A stretch of 64,000 nucleotides of DNA from Delphinapterus leucas (lineage: Eukaryota > Chordata > Mammalia > Artiodactyla > Monodontidae), in assembly GCF_002288925.2 (NCBI RefSeq), contig NW_022098023.1, positions 32,089,689 to 32,153,688 on the forward strand, given 5' to 3'. Below are positions 34,880-46,044 of the stretch, piece by piece. Numbering within the stretch: position 1 is the stretch's first letter; each line of letters begins with the position of its first letter. The notes beneath the pieces are model-generated. The model did no database searches. It had not been told where the DNA came from and was given only the letters and a program-made list of their open reading frames with translations. The translations under genes were made by a program, and so were the position numbers.

Positions 34880-35390
34880 ACTTCTTGAGTCTACATCTCT
34901 CTTCAGTCGTTGCTTCCCTTTACTGCCTGCAAAACTCATTGAAAAGAGTTCTGAACATGGTGGCTCTATTTTCTGCTCTCCCCTCTGTCTCGAACTTACT
35001 CCAGTCAGGCCCTCTTCCACCCCACCCCATGCCTCACTCCCTGACACTGCTCTTACTAACGTCATTAATGGCCTCACATTGCCAAATCCAATGGCCAATT
35101 CTCAACAACCATCTTCCTTTGAACAACAGCATTTGACAACATTGATCATTGCTTCCTCCTTAACATGTTTTCTTTCCTTGGCCTCCCGGACTCCATTTTC
35201 TCTTGGTTCTTCTACAACCTCATAGACAGCTCTTAGTCTCCTTTATTAGGTCCTCACCATCTTGGAGGTCAGGAAGTAGGGCTCATCTTCAGGCTTCCCC
35301 TCTGTCTACTCTCCCTCCCTAGCTTGCCTTATTCAGTACTATGACTTTAATATCATCTCTGTGTTGGGCTTCAGATCATCCCCCCATAAG
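34880..35390 (+). repeat. L2 LINE, reverse-transcriptase segment
   Basis: Nucleotides resemble the L2 RT-coding part: 'ttactccagtcaggccctcttccacccc' (RT phrase LQSGF.P), then 'actgctcttactaacgtcattaatggcctcac', 'aaatccaatggccaattctcaacaacc', 'acagcatttgacaacattgatca' (RT palm phrase AFDT.DH) and 'cttggcctcccggactccattttctcttggttc'. It is frameshifted and cannot encode protein. It lies after an L2 3' end of the same orientation, so it is a separate copy rather than its continuation. Confidence 0.62.
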
Positions 35391-35899
35391 AAGTCTTTAT
35401 TTTGCAGAAGGACTCTGTCACCCACCACATAGTTGTTTCTGCACCTAATGTTATTTGCTAAAAAGCAACCTGACTGTTTAGGCAGTCAATAATGTGGTAC
35501 CCCACTCTTGTAGAAACATAGATTTTTTTCTTGTTCATTCCTTTATTAGATATGAAAAATAACCATAATTGTTTTAACAGATAAACCTCCCAATCTCAGT
35601 GACTTAGCACAAAATCTGTATCTCATTCATATCATAGTCCAACATGGGCCAAGGATTCAAGGACTCAAGTCTTCATCTGTGACTGTCTCTTCCTCTGGGT
35701 CCCTGAAGGGCTTCCAATTTATCTATCTCATTGTGGTTCCTTCTTTGTGTCTTTAGTTTTAGAAGATCTTTTCTGGTAGGTTCTGGTCTTTTTCGTAGAT
35801 GGTTGGTCTACAGACAGTTGTGATTTTGGTGTGCTCATGAGAGGAGGTGAACTCAGGGTGTTTCTACTCTGCCATCTTCCTGCTCACATCAATGAAACA
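35391..35899. other. Unresolved old repeat or unique sequence
   Basis: 'cctcccaatctcagtgacttagcacaaaatctg' resembles a phrase found in old mammalian interspersed repeats, but I cannot assign the family. Confidence 0.3.
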
Positions 35900-36090
35900 T
35901 AGAGTTTTTAAACATAATAAAGACCTTAGTGGGCACTTAGCCTTTCTTTGTCATTTTACATAAGGAATTTGATAAGAGAGAAATCAAATGACTTGTCATA
36001 AGTCACACAGAGCCGAGGCTACAATCCAAGTTTTCTGATTCTAAAGATTCCTAAATCAAAGTTCTTTCTGATAGCCAACATTGCCTGAAT
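35900..36090 (-). repeat. MIR fragment
   Basis: 'gtcattttacataaggaatttgataag', 'aaatgacttgtcataagtcacacagagccgagg' and 'acaatccaagttttctgattc' follow the minus-strand MIR order. Confidence 0.42.
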
Positions 36091-36751
36091 TCTTACCTGA
36101 AAATACGTGCCTAAACATCAAGTATCACAGAACTAAAAGCTAGCAGTGCCCTTCATCATCACCATTTCAGCTCTATCCCTTTGTAATCGGATGTGTCTCC
36201 ACTGCCATTTAAAGCAGAGGAAATATATGCTACAACCAGTTACAGATTTGGACCTTCAGGCACAAAGACCCATGAGATGACAGTTTTCTTGAAATTCAGT
36301 CCATGCTCTTAAACTTTTATTAATCTAAATTCTGCTTGTCTTTTATTTATCTTTCTTCATCATCCCAGAGTATTTCTCTCTTTTCATTCATTATTAGTAG
36401 GATTATTTCATCTGCTATTCTTTTGAAAGCTTGCCATTCTGAAATGTCACATGGAAAAGTATTTACTTTGGCTTGAGAGCAGTTTCCCCTTCACAATGTC
36501 CTGTCCCACTCTATAACATTCTGTTCAGCTGGTCGGGTTGTCAACATAGGATGTTTGGTGATAAAATGCTGACATATTGCCTGTTTATATGCTGTCATGT
36601 CACTTTCTAATTGAGTGGCTTGAAAATAGAAGTTTATTATTCTCTGGATCCCTTCCACTGTTTGTTTCAATGTTCTTTCTTGGCAATCTCACTGGTTGTT
36701 GACTGACGTCAAAGCATTCTAAGCTGTTGTATCCTATTGAGGTTTGTTTCT
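36091..36751. other. Unique AT-rich sequence
   Basis: Nothing recognised. Confidence 0.35.
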
Positions 36752-36904
36752 TCTTTTTTTTTAAGATTTTTGTTGTTGTTGTTTCTGTTTTATGTTTTGG
36801 TTTTTTGACCATGAGGCATGTGGCATCTTAGCTCCCCGACCAGGGATAGAACCCACACCCCCTGCATTGGAAGGCAAAGTCTTAACCACTGGACTGCCAG
36901 GGAA
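36752..36904 (-). mobile_element. CHR-type SINE, short older form
   Basis: T-rich tail with (ttg)n, then 'ccatgaggcatgtggcatct', 'agctccccgaccagggatagaaccc', 'cctgcattggaaggcaaagt' and 'ttaaccactggactgccagggaa'. The head reads 'ttccctggcagtccagtgg' on the minus strand. It lacks the GC-rich 3' half of the young cetacean form. Confidence 0.78.
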
Positions 36905-37399
36905 TTTCTTATAGTTCTACCCGATCAGGCAATGCCAGTTTCCTGCCTTCACAGTGTAGGACACTCCATCACCGAAAGCAAGCTTTATCCCTATCACCAC
37001 TTTACCTTGAATTCACCACTCCCCCGTTAATTTACTTAGAAATTCTAGGATGAAGTGCAATGAATTACAACGTGTTTAGTCTTCAGTTGGCCAGCTTTTG
37101 CTCACCCCACAATATTGGACATGACATTTATCATTCTTTTACTATCCTAAAGATGGGGGAAATACCACGATTTTTTTCCTCATTTTCATCTTATTGATTC
37201 CTTCTTAATTTGGAGACAATGTCAAATTTCATTTTCAAACTTCATTTTTCCAAGGCCAGTGCAAGTCCCAGCTCAAAATATCTGTTTTTATAGCTATCAT
37301 TTTTTCCCTTCCTTCATATCTAATAAGCGGAGATATCCCAGTTCCTTGCCTTCTTGCCATTCTATGATCTTCCTGCTCTACGAACTTAATTCTTCTGTT

Positions 37400-37700
37400 A
37401 ATCCCTGTCCCTCCAGCAGGTTCAATGTCTGCATTGAATTGTTCTGTCTCTTCTGCCTTGCAAAAGGTGTCTTGAAAACCACCTTCCTGCTGCCTACACT
37501 TCATTCCTTTTGGTTGTCAAACTTCTCACCTGCTGCCTTCTACCCCTCCTGCCACCATCTCTTTTCACTCTGGTCTCTCTCCAAACCATCACAATTCTGA
37601 AAGCCTGTTCTAAGGTTAACAATGACCTCCTTATCGATAAATTCAGTGCGCTTGGCACATTCCTTAGGGGTCTTTGTAGTGTCTATCTACAGATTAGACC
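37400..37700 (+). repeat. L2 RT-region fragment (possible)
   Basis: 'ctgttctaaggttaacaatgacctccttatcgataaattcagtg' resembles the L2 coding phrase for VTNDLL..K. The 190-codon open frame from 37510 to 38082 overlaps this and reads like translated repeat plus pyrimidine-rich sequence. Confidence 0.38.
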
Positions 37701-38349
37701 CTGCACTCCAGGCTGGAAGCCCCCTCTCTGTAATCTATTTTTACTTCAACCTTTGGTTTCTCCTTCACCCCCTGCCAGTTCTTTACCTGCCTTCTTAGCA
37801 GCCTCTTCAATGCTTTCCCACTCCTCTAAGTATAAGGCTCTCCTAGGTATAGCTTCTGCCCTCTGCGCCTCTCTATACCTCAGCAATTTCATTTCCCATC
37901 TTAATTGTAAAACAGTATATCTTCAACTAAATTCACCCTACCCCTCTGAAAACTGGCTGCCCCTTCACACTTCTCTTTTAATAGACCACCATTTCCTAAG
38001 TCAGAGGATCTCAAAATTTCAGAATTGCCTGTATCAATTTTCTCTTACCTGTACTTCCTTACTCATGTTCAATCAGTCATGAAGTCTTATTTTTCTTCTG
38101 CACAAAATCTCTTAAATCTAACTCCCTGTTATTGTTTTTATCCTTATTATCAACATTATAATTTGGGCATTTACTTACTCATGCTAGATTTAATGCAATA
38201 ATTTTAAAGCACTGTCCTGGCCTGTAACTCCGGCCCTCCCCCCAGTCCATTTTTTACATTATTATCCTATACGGCAGTTTTACATTATGTCACTGTCCAC
38301 ATCAAAAACCATCCCTGGTTACCTACCAACACACATAATTCACATTCCT
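37701..38349. other. Pyrimidine-rich sequence, possibly decayed L2
   Basis: No gene recognised. C/T-rich composition explains the long open frame. Confidence 0.3.
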
Positions 38350-38409
38350 TAATTTGCCATTTACTAAACAGCATCGTACTAAGCACTTTATTTATGCATT
38401 ATGTCAATT

Positions 38410-38446
<37 letters not shown>

Positions 38447-38600
38447 ACACACACACACCTACCTCTAAGGAATAATTACGATTAACCATATTTTATAGAT
38501 GAAGAAATGGAGGATTAGAAAGATGCTTTCTTGTCCCCCCAAAATAGTGAGTAGGTAACTTCTGGAATTCAAATCCAAGACTCAAAAGCAGCTCTTAATA
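38350..38600 (-). repeat. MIR SINE with an internal CA microsatellite
   Basis: 'cgtactaagcactttatttatgcatt' lies before the microsatellite. 'ttttatagatgaagaaatggaggattag' and 'gtgagtaggtaacttctggaattcaaatcc' lie after it. Together they follow the minus-strand MIR order. Confidence 0.5.
38412..38458. repeat. (CA)n microsatellite
   Basis: About 23 ac units with one t interruption, expanded inside the MIR. Likely length-polymorphic. Confidence 0.95.
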
Positions 38601-39197
38601 CCTAGGATATATTGTTTTTACCCTTGGACACCAACCTACTTCTCAGACTGCAATTCTCCATTTTTCCCTTTCCACAAAAACATAACTGGCATGCTCCTAT
38701 CTCTGTATTCTCTTCTTCATCTTCATCTCCATCTACACATATTCTACTGGGACCCATCCTAGACCATTGAGCCCTCATAACTCTCTTTCCCTCTTGGACA
38801 TTTACTATCACCACCATTCATTTTGTTCTCAACTGTATGTTGCTTGTTGGTGTGTCTTGTAATGTTGTCTTGTATTGCTATTTCATCCTAGTCAACACTA
38901 ATGCACGTCAATGTATATTGTCTCATCAACTACTTTGTAAGGAAAACAACTTTTCTTACATGTTTTTGGACCCACCTCTCAAATTCTATCTATCACGCTA
39001 ACTCAATTTCCTCATAGCCCATGCTTATTGCATAGGTGGCAATATGATTTTATTTGATGCCTACTGTATATATAGCAATATATGTTCTTTTTTTCCTTCA
39101 GAATGTATGGTTATTTTTGTGGTTTACTTACAGGGATTATTCATCTCAACAAGCATTTATTTTAAGTAGTCTAGCTTTTGATAATGTTTGTATTTTT
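38601..39197. other. Unique sequence
   Basis: Nothing recognised. Confidence 0.35.
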
Positions 39198-39525
39198 AAA
39201 TTTTTTCCAGCTTTATTGAGGTATATTAGATAAATAAAAATTATATGTATTTAAGGTGTACGATATGATGCTCTGATATATGTGAATCGTGAAATGACAC
39301 CACAATCAAGCTAATTAACATATCCATCACCTCACATGGTTACTTTTTCTATATGTGTGGTGAGAACACTTATGATCAACTCTCTTGGCAAATTTTGATT
39401 CTACAATACAGCATTATTACCTGTAGCCACCATGCTACACATTAGATCTCCAGAACTTATTCATCCCACACAACTGAACCTTTGTACCCTTTGACCAACA
39501 TCTCCCCATTTCCCCCAGCACTCTC
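39198..39525 (-). repeat. Older L1 3' end
   Basis: 'ccagctttattgaggtatattagataaataaaaattatatg', 'aagctaattaacatatccatcacctcacatggttac', 'gcattattacctgtagccaccatgc' and 'atctccccatttcccccagc' are the minus-strand L1MA/L1MB-type 3' UTR. A similar tail recurs at 40,070. Confidence 0.65.
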
Positions 39526-39913
39526 TCTTCTTCATAGATGACATGGCTCCTGCATTTGTGATCTAGTGGCTCCAGAAGATGTAAATTTGGAATGATAAGT
39601 ATGTCCTAAAAATGCTGAAAGTTGGAAAGCATCCAAATAATATGTAATTCCACACCAAGCATACCAGATCTGTTTTAATATCCTATACATTTTATCATTT
39701 TTAAAATGTACTACTGCTAATGTATCTTTCAATTTAAATCTCCTCCTTTATTTCCCAATGAGATGAGCTCTATTACAAACATTAAAAACTTACAAAGGGC
39801 TAAAAGAAATCACAGTAGACATTCAGCCTAGAATTAAACAGCCAAAGTAAAATAAATATACAATATTTTATCTCTCTTAATTTTCCTTTGGTTGGTTTTG
39901 ATAAAATTTGGTA

Positions 39914-39945
39914 TTTTTAAGAGATTTATATAAATCTCTTAAAAA
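39914..39945. repeat. Perfect 32-bp palindrome
   Basis: The half site tttttaagagatttat is followed directly by its exact reverse complement, with no spacer. Centre tata at 39928-39931. A direct reading of the sequence. Confidence 0.95.
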
Positions 39946-40065
39946 GCAATTCTGAATGATGATAAAACAGTTTTTGAAGGTGAATGGAAAAGCATCTCTG
40001 TCCAGGACCTACAGATTCTCCACAACCAAACTGAAAGCCCCCAATAAAGATTACATGAAAATATT

Positions 40066-40992
40066 TTGTTTCTTTCCAGCTTTATTGGTTTTTATTGTAT
40101 TTATTTAAAGTATACAACATGGTGATTTGATATACACATACACTGTGAGATGATTATCACAATCAAGTTAATTAACACATCCATCACCTCACATAGTTAC
40201 CTTTTATTGAGTGGTAAGAATGCTGAAGATCTCCTTTCTCAGCATATTTCAAACATACAGTACAATATTATTAACTCTAGTCTCCATGCTGTAATTAGAC
40301 CCTCAGAAGTTATTCATCTGATAACTGAAAGATTGTACCCTTTACCAACGTCCCCCCATTTCCCCCACTTTTCAGCCAATTGCAATCATTATTCTAATTT
40401 CTGTTACTATGACGTCGACTTTTTTTTCTTTTTCGATTCCATATATAAGTGATTCCATGCAGTATTTGTCTTTCAATGTCTGGTTTATTTTATTTAGCAT
40501 AATGCCTTCAAGGTTCATCTGTGACATCCTGAATTTCCAAATGACAGGATTTCCTTCTTTTTTATGGCTAAAATATATTCCATTGTACACACTTTCTTTA
40601 TCCATTCATCCATCAATGGAAACTTACGTTGTTTCCATATCTTGGCTATTGTGAATAATGCTGCAGTGAACATGGGGGTCCAAAAAACTCTTCAATATAG
40701 TGATATTATTTCCTTTAGATATACATCCATATGCTATGTCATATGACAGTTCTATTTTTAATTTGTTAAGGAAACTTCATACTGTTTTCCATAGTAGCTA
40801 CACCAATTTACATTCCCACTGACAGGGCACAAGGGTTCCTTTTTCTCCTTATCCTCACCAACACTTATCTCTTGTATTTCTGATAATAGCCATTCCAACA
40901 TGTGTGTAGTGATATCTCATGGTGTTTTTGATTTGCATTTACAAGATAATTATTGATGTTAACCATAATTTCATGTACCGGTTGGCCATTTT
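40066..40992 (-). mobile_element. Older L1, left part, host of the composite L1
   Basis: Minus-strand L1MA/L1MB-type 3' UTR and distal ORF2: 'ccagctttattggtttttattg', 'caatcaagttaattaacacatccatcacctcacatag', 'ttcattgtacac…tttatccattcatccatcaatgg' and 'ttaaccataatttcatgtaccgg'. It stops at gttggccatttt, where the younger L1 begins, and resumes at 51,233. Confidence 0.78.
40981..40992 (+). repeat. Target-site duplication, left copy
   Basis: gttggccatttt, followed by the T-rich (minus-strand poly-A) end of the young L1. Matches 51233-51244 exactly. Confidence 0.85.
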
Positions 40993-41289
40993 TTTAATGT
41001 CTTTATTGGAGTATGATTGCTTTACAATGGTGTGTTAGTTTCTGCTTTATAAAAAAGTGAATCAGCCACACATATACATATATCCCCATTTCCTCTCCCT
41101 CTTTCATCTCCCTCCCACCCTCCCTATCCCACCCCTCTAGGTGGTCACAAAGCACCGAGCTGATCTCCCTGTGCTATGCGGCTGCTATCTATTTTACATT
41201 TGCTAGTGTATATATGTTCATGCCACTCTCTCACTTCGTCGCAGCTTACCCTTCCCACTCCCCGTGTCCTCAAGCCCATTCTCTACATC

Positions 41290-44200
41290 TGCGTCTTTAT
41301 TCCTGTCCTGCCCCTAGGTTCTTCAGAACCATTTTTTTTTAATTCCATACATATGTGTTAGCATATGGTATTTGTGTTTCTCTGTCTGACTTACTTTACT
41401 CTGTATGACAAACTCTAGTTTCATCCACCTCACTACAAGTAACTCAATTTCGTTTCTTTTACAGCTGAGTAATATACCATTGTATAGATGTGCCACATCT
41501 TCTTTATCCATTCATCTGTCGATAGACACTTAGGTTGCTTCCATGTCCTGGCTATTGTAAATAGAGCTACAATGAACACTGTGGTACATGACTCTCTTTG
41601 AATTATAGTTTTCTCAGGGTATGTGCCCAGTACTGGGATTGCTGGGTCGTATGGTAGTTCTATTCTTAGTTTTTTAAGGAACCTCCATACTGTTCTCCAT
41701 AGTGGCTGTATCAATTTACATTCCACCAACAGTGCAAGAGGGTTCCATTTTCTCCACACTCTCTCCAGCATTTATTGTTTGCAGATTTTTTGATGATGGC
41801 CATTCTGACTGGTGTGAGGTGATACCTCATTGTACTTTTGATTTGCATTTCTCTAATGATTAGTGATATTGAGCATCCTTTCATGTGTTTCCTGGCTATC
41901 TGTATATCCTCTTTGGGGAAATGTCTATTTAGGTCTTCTTCTGATTTTTGGATTGGGTTATTTGTTTTTTTGATATTGAGCTGCATGAGCTGCTTTTATA
42001 TTTTGGAGATTAATCCTTTGTCAGTTGCTTCATTTGCAAATATTTTCTCCCATTTTTAGGGTTTTCTTTTCATCTTGTTTATGTTTTCCTTTGCTGTGCA
42101 AAAGCTTTTAGGTTTCATTAGGTCCCATTTGTTTATTCTTGTTTTTATTTCCATTTCTGTAGGACGTGGGTCAAAAAGGTTCTTGCTGTGATTTATGTCA
42201 CAGAGTGCTCTGCCTATGTTTTCCTCTAAGAGTTGTATAGTGTCTGGCCTTACATTTAGGTCTTTAATCCATTTTGATTTTATTCTTGTGTATGGTGTTA
42301 GGGAGTGTTCTAATTTCACTCTTTTACATGTAGCTGTCCAGTTTTCCCACTGCCACTTATTGAAGAGGATGTCTTTTCTCCATTGTATATTCTTGCCTCC
42401 TTTATCAAAAATAAGGTGACCATATATGTGTGGGTTTATCTCTGGGCTTTCTATCCTGTTCCATTGATCCGTATTTCTGTTTTTGTGCCAGTACCAAACT
42501 GTCTTGATTACTGTAGCTTTATAGCATAGTCAGAAATCCAGGAGCCTGATTCCTCCAGCTCTGTTTTTCTTTCTCAAGATTGCTTTGGCTATTCGGGGTC
42601 TTTTGCATTTCCGTGAAAATTGTGAAATTTTTTGTTTTAGTTCTGTGAAAATGACATTGGTATTTTGATAGGGATTGCATTGGATCTGTAGATTGCTTTG
42701 GGAAGTATAGTCATCTTCACAAGGTTGATTCTTCCAATCCAAGACATGGCATGTCTCTCCATCTGTTTGTATCATTTTTAATTTCTTTCAACAGTGTCTT
42801 AAAGTTTTCTGCATACAGGTCTGTTGTCTCCTTAAGTAGGTTTATTCCTAGGTGTTTAATCTTTTTGTTGCAGTGGCATATGGGAGTGTTTCCTTAATTT
42901 CTCTTTCAGAATTTTCATCATTAGTGTATAGAAATGCAAGAGATTTCTGTGCATTAATTTTGTATCCTACTACTTTACCAAATTCATTGATTAGCTCTAG
43001 TAGCTTTCTGCTAGTATCTTTAGGATTCTTTATGTATAGTATCATGTCATCTGCAAACAGTGACAGTTTACTTATTCTTTTCCAATTTGGATTCATTTTA
43101 TTTCTTTCTCTTCTCTGATTGCTGTGGCTAAAACTTCCAAGACTATGTTGAATAATAGTAGTGAGAGTGGTCAACCTCGTCTTGTTCCTAATCTTAGAGG
43201 AAATGGTTTCAGTTTTTCACCATTGAGAACAATGTTGGCTGTGGGTTTGTCATATATGGCCTTTGTTATGTTGACGTAAGTTCCCTCTATGCCAACTTTC
43301 TAGAGAGTTTTATCATAAATTGGTGTTGAATTTTGTCAAAAGCTTTTTCTGCATCTATTGAGATTATCATATGGACTTATCCTTCAATTTATTCATATGG
43401 TTTATCACAGTGATTGATTTGTGTATATTGAAGAATCCTTGCATTCCTAGGATAAACCCCACCTGATCTTGGTGTGTGATCCTTTTAATGTGCTGTTGGA
43501 TTCTGTTTGCTAGTATTTAGTTGAGGATTTTTGCATCTATGTTCGTGAGGGATATTGGCCTATAGTTTTCTTTTTTTGTAGTATCTTTGCCTGGTTTTGG
43601 TATCAGGGTGATGAAAGCCCCGTAGAATGAGTTTGGGAGTGCTCCTCCCTCTGCTATATTTTGGAAGAGTTTGAGAAGGATAGGTGTTAGCTCTTCTCTA
43701 AATGTTTGATAGAATTCGCCTATGAAGGCATCTGGTCCTGGGCTTTTGCTCGCTGGAAGATTTTTAATCATAGTCTCAATTTCAATGCTTGTGATTGGTC
43801 TGTTTATATTTTCTATTTCTTCCTGGTTCAGTCTTGGAAGGTTGTGCTTTTCTAAGAAATTGTCCCTTTCTTCCAGGTTGTCCATTGTATTGGCATATAG
43901 TTACTTGTAGTAATCTCTCATGATCTTTTGAATCTATGCAGTTTCAGTTGTTACTTCTCCTTTTTCATTTCTAATTCTATTGATTTGAGTCTTCTCCCTT
44001 TTTTTCTTGATGAGTCTGGCTAATGGTTTATCAATTTTGTTTATCTTCTCAAAGAACCAGTTTCTAGTTTTATCGATCTTTGCTATTGTTTCTTTCATTT
44101 CTTCTTCATTTATTTATGATCTGATCTTTATGATTTCTTTCCATCTGCTAACTGTACAGTTTTTTTGTTCTTCTTTCTCTCATTGTTTTAGGTGTAAGGT

Positions 44201-45146
44201 TAGGTTGTTTATTTGAGATGTTTCTTGTTTCTTGAGGTAGGATTGTATTGTGTAAACTTCCCTCTTAGAACTGCTTTTGCTGCTTCCCATAGGTTTTGGG
44301 TCATCATGTTTTCATTGTCATTTGTTTCTAGGTATTTTTTGATTTCCTCTTTGATTTTTTCAGTGATCTGTTGGTTATTTAGTAATGTATTGTTTAGCCT
44401 CCCTCTGTTTGTATTTTTTACAGATTTTTTTCCTGTAATTGATATCTACTCTCATAGCATTGTGCTTGGGAGGATATTTGATACAATTTCAATTTTCTTA
44501 AGTTTACCAGGGCTTGATTTATGACCCAAGATATGATCTATTCTGGAGAATATCCAATTAGCACTTGAGAAGAAAGTGTTTTCTGTTGTTTTTGGATGGA
44601 ATGTCCTATAATATCAATTAAGTCTACCTTGTTTAATGTATCATTTAAAGCTTGTGTGTCCTCATTTACTTTCATTTTAGATGATCTGTCCATTGGTGAA
44701 ACTGGGGTGTTAAAGTCCCCTACTATGATTGTGTTACTGTTGATTTCCCTTTTTATGGCTGTTAGAATTTGCCTTATGTATTAAGGTGTCCCCAAATTGG
44801 GCACATAAATATTTACAGTTGTTATATCTTCTTCTTGGATTGATGTCTTGATCATTATGTAGTGTCCTTCTTTGTCTCTTGTAATAGAATTTGTTTTACA
44901 GTCTATTTTGTCTGATATGAGAATTGCTACTCCAGTTTTCTCTTGATTTCCATTTGCATGGAATATCTTTTTCTATCCCCTCACCTTCAGTCAGTATGTG
45001 TCCCTAGGTGTGAAGTGGATCTCTTGTAGACAGCATATATACGGGTCATGTTTTTGTATCCATTCAGCCAGCCTATGTCTTTTGGTTGGAGCCTTTAATC
45101 CATTTACATTTATGGTAATTATCGATATGTATGTTCCTATTACCAT
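41290..45146 (-). pseudogene. L1 ORF2 (endonuclease/reverse transcriptase), broken
   Basis: ORF2p nicks target DNA and reverse-transcribes L1 RNA. The ATG (45144-45146) is placed by homology with the same site in copy 2 (48239). The N-terminal endonuclease segment starts normally (residues like NVNGLKAPTKRH and CCLQE) but meets TGA and TAG codons within the first 70 codons. Further in, 43517-43885 keeps the RT start ([10 protein letters not shown]…LIPKPGKD…NYRPISL), and 42848-43174 keeps the catalytic FADD box (about 43046-43057). 41433-41771 keeps the C-terminal region ([16 protein letters not shown], then YYSAVK). Total span of about 3.86 kb fits the usual 1,275-codon ORF2. Multiple stops and frameshifts separate these blocks. 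Not functional. Confidence 0.85.
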
Positions 45147-45185
45147 TTTCTTAATTGTTTTGGGTTTGTTATTGTAGGTCTTTTC

Positions 45186-46044
45186 CTAGAGAAGTTCCTT
45201 TAGCATTTGTTGTAAAGCTGGTTTAGTGGTACTGAATTCTCTTAGATTTTGTTTGTCTGTAAAACTTTTAATTTCTCTGTCAAATCTGAATGAGATCCTT
45301 GCTGGATAGAGTAATCTTGGTTGTAGGTTTTTCCCTTTCATCACTTTAAATATGTCCTGCCACTCCCTTCTGGCTTGCAGAGTTTCTGCTGAAAGATCAG
45401 CTGTTAACTTTAGGGGGATTTCCTTGTATGTTATTTGTTGTTTTTCCCTTGTTGCTTTTAATATGTTTTCTTTGTATTTAATTTTGATAGTTTGATTAAT
45501 ATGTGCCTTGGTATGTTTCTCCTTGGATTTATCCTATATGGGACTCTCTGTGCTTCCTGGACTTGACTAACTATTTCCTTTCCCATATTAGGGAAGTTTT
45601 CAACTATAAACTCTTCAAATATTTTCTCAGTCCCTTTCTTTTCTCTTCTTCTGGGGCCACTTATAATTCGAATGTTGCTGCGTTTAATATTGTCCCAGAG
45701 ATCTCTGAGACTGTCCTCAATTTTTTTCATTTTTTTTCTTTATTCTGCTCTGCAGTAGTTATTTCCATTATTTTATCTTCCAGGTCACTTATCCATTCTT
45801 CTGCCTCAGTTATTCTGCTCTTGATTCCTTCTAGAGAATTTTTTATTTCATTTATTGTATTTTTCATGATTGTTTCTTTGCTCTTTTGTTCTTCTAGGTC
45901 CATGTTAAACGTTTCTTGTATTTTGCCCATCCTATTTCCAAGATTTTGGATCATCTTACTATCATTATTCTGATTCTTTTTCAGGTAGACTTCCTTTTCC
46001 TCTTAATTTGTTCAGTCTGGTAGGTTTTTACTTTGCTCCTTCAT
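45186..46044 (-). pseudogene. L1 ORF1 (RNA-binding chaperone), broken, copy 1
   Basis: ORF1p is the coiled-coil RNA chaperone that coats L1 RNA. The start ATG (46042-46044) begins MKEQSKNL, and stops follow within about 15 codons. The coiled-coil part is open at 45727-45954 (NSLEGIKSRITEAEEWISDL). The RRM and C-terminal part is open at 45458-45730 (GTEKIFEEFIVENFPNMGK, then RNIPRHILIKLSK). The natural stop is the TAG at 45186-45188. A frameshift near 45,730 separates the two halves. Expected length about 285 codons matches the span. Only about 40 bases separate it from ORF2, because a stretch of about 20 bases present in copy 2 is missing. Confidence 0.85.

Noticed and set aside
37510..38082. 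190-codon open frame on the plus strand, among the longest in the window
   Set aside because: It overlaps an L2-like segment and C/T-rich DNA whose composition disfavours stop codons. No motif, no conserved domain and no splice signals recognised.
45503..45973. 156-codon plus-strand frame, and the similar 152-codon frame at 48617-49075
   Set aside because: Both are antisense shadows of L1 ORF1. The same frame appears in both copies because the sense gene constrains the codons.
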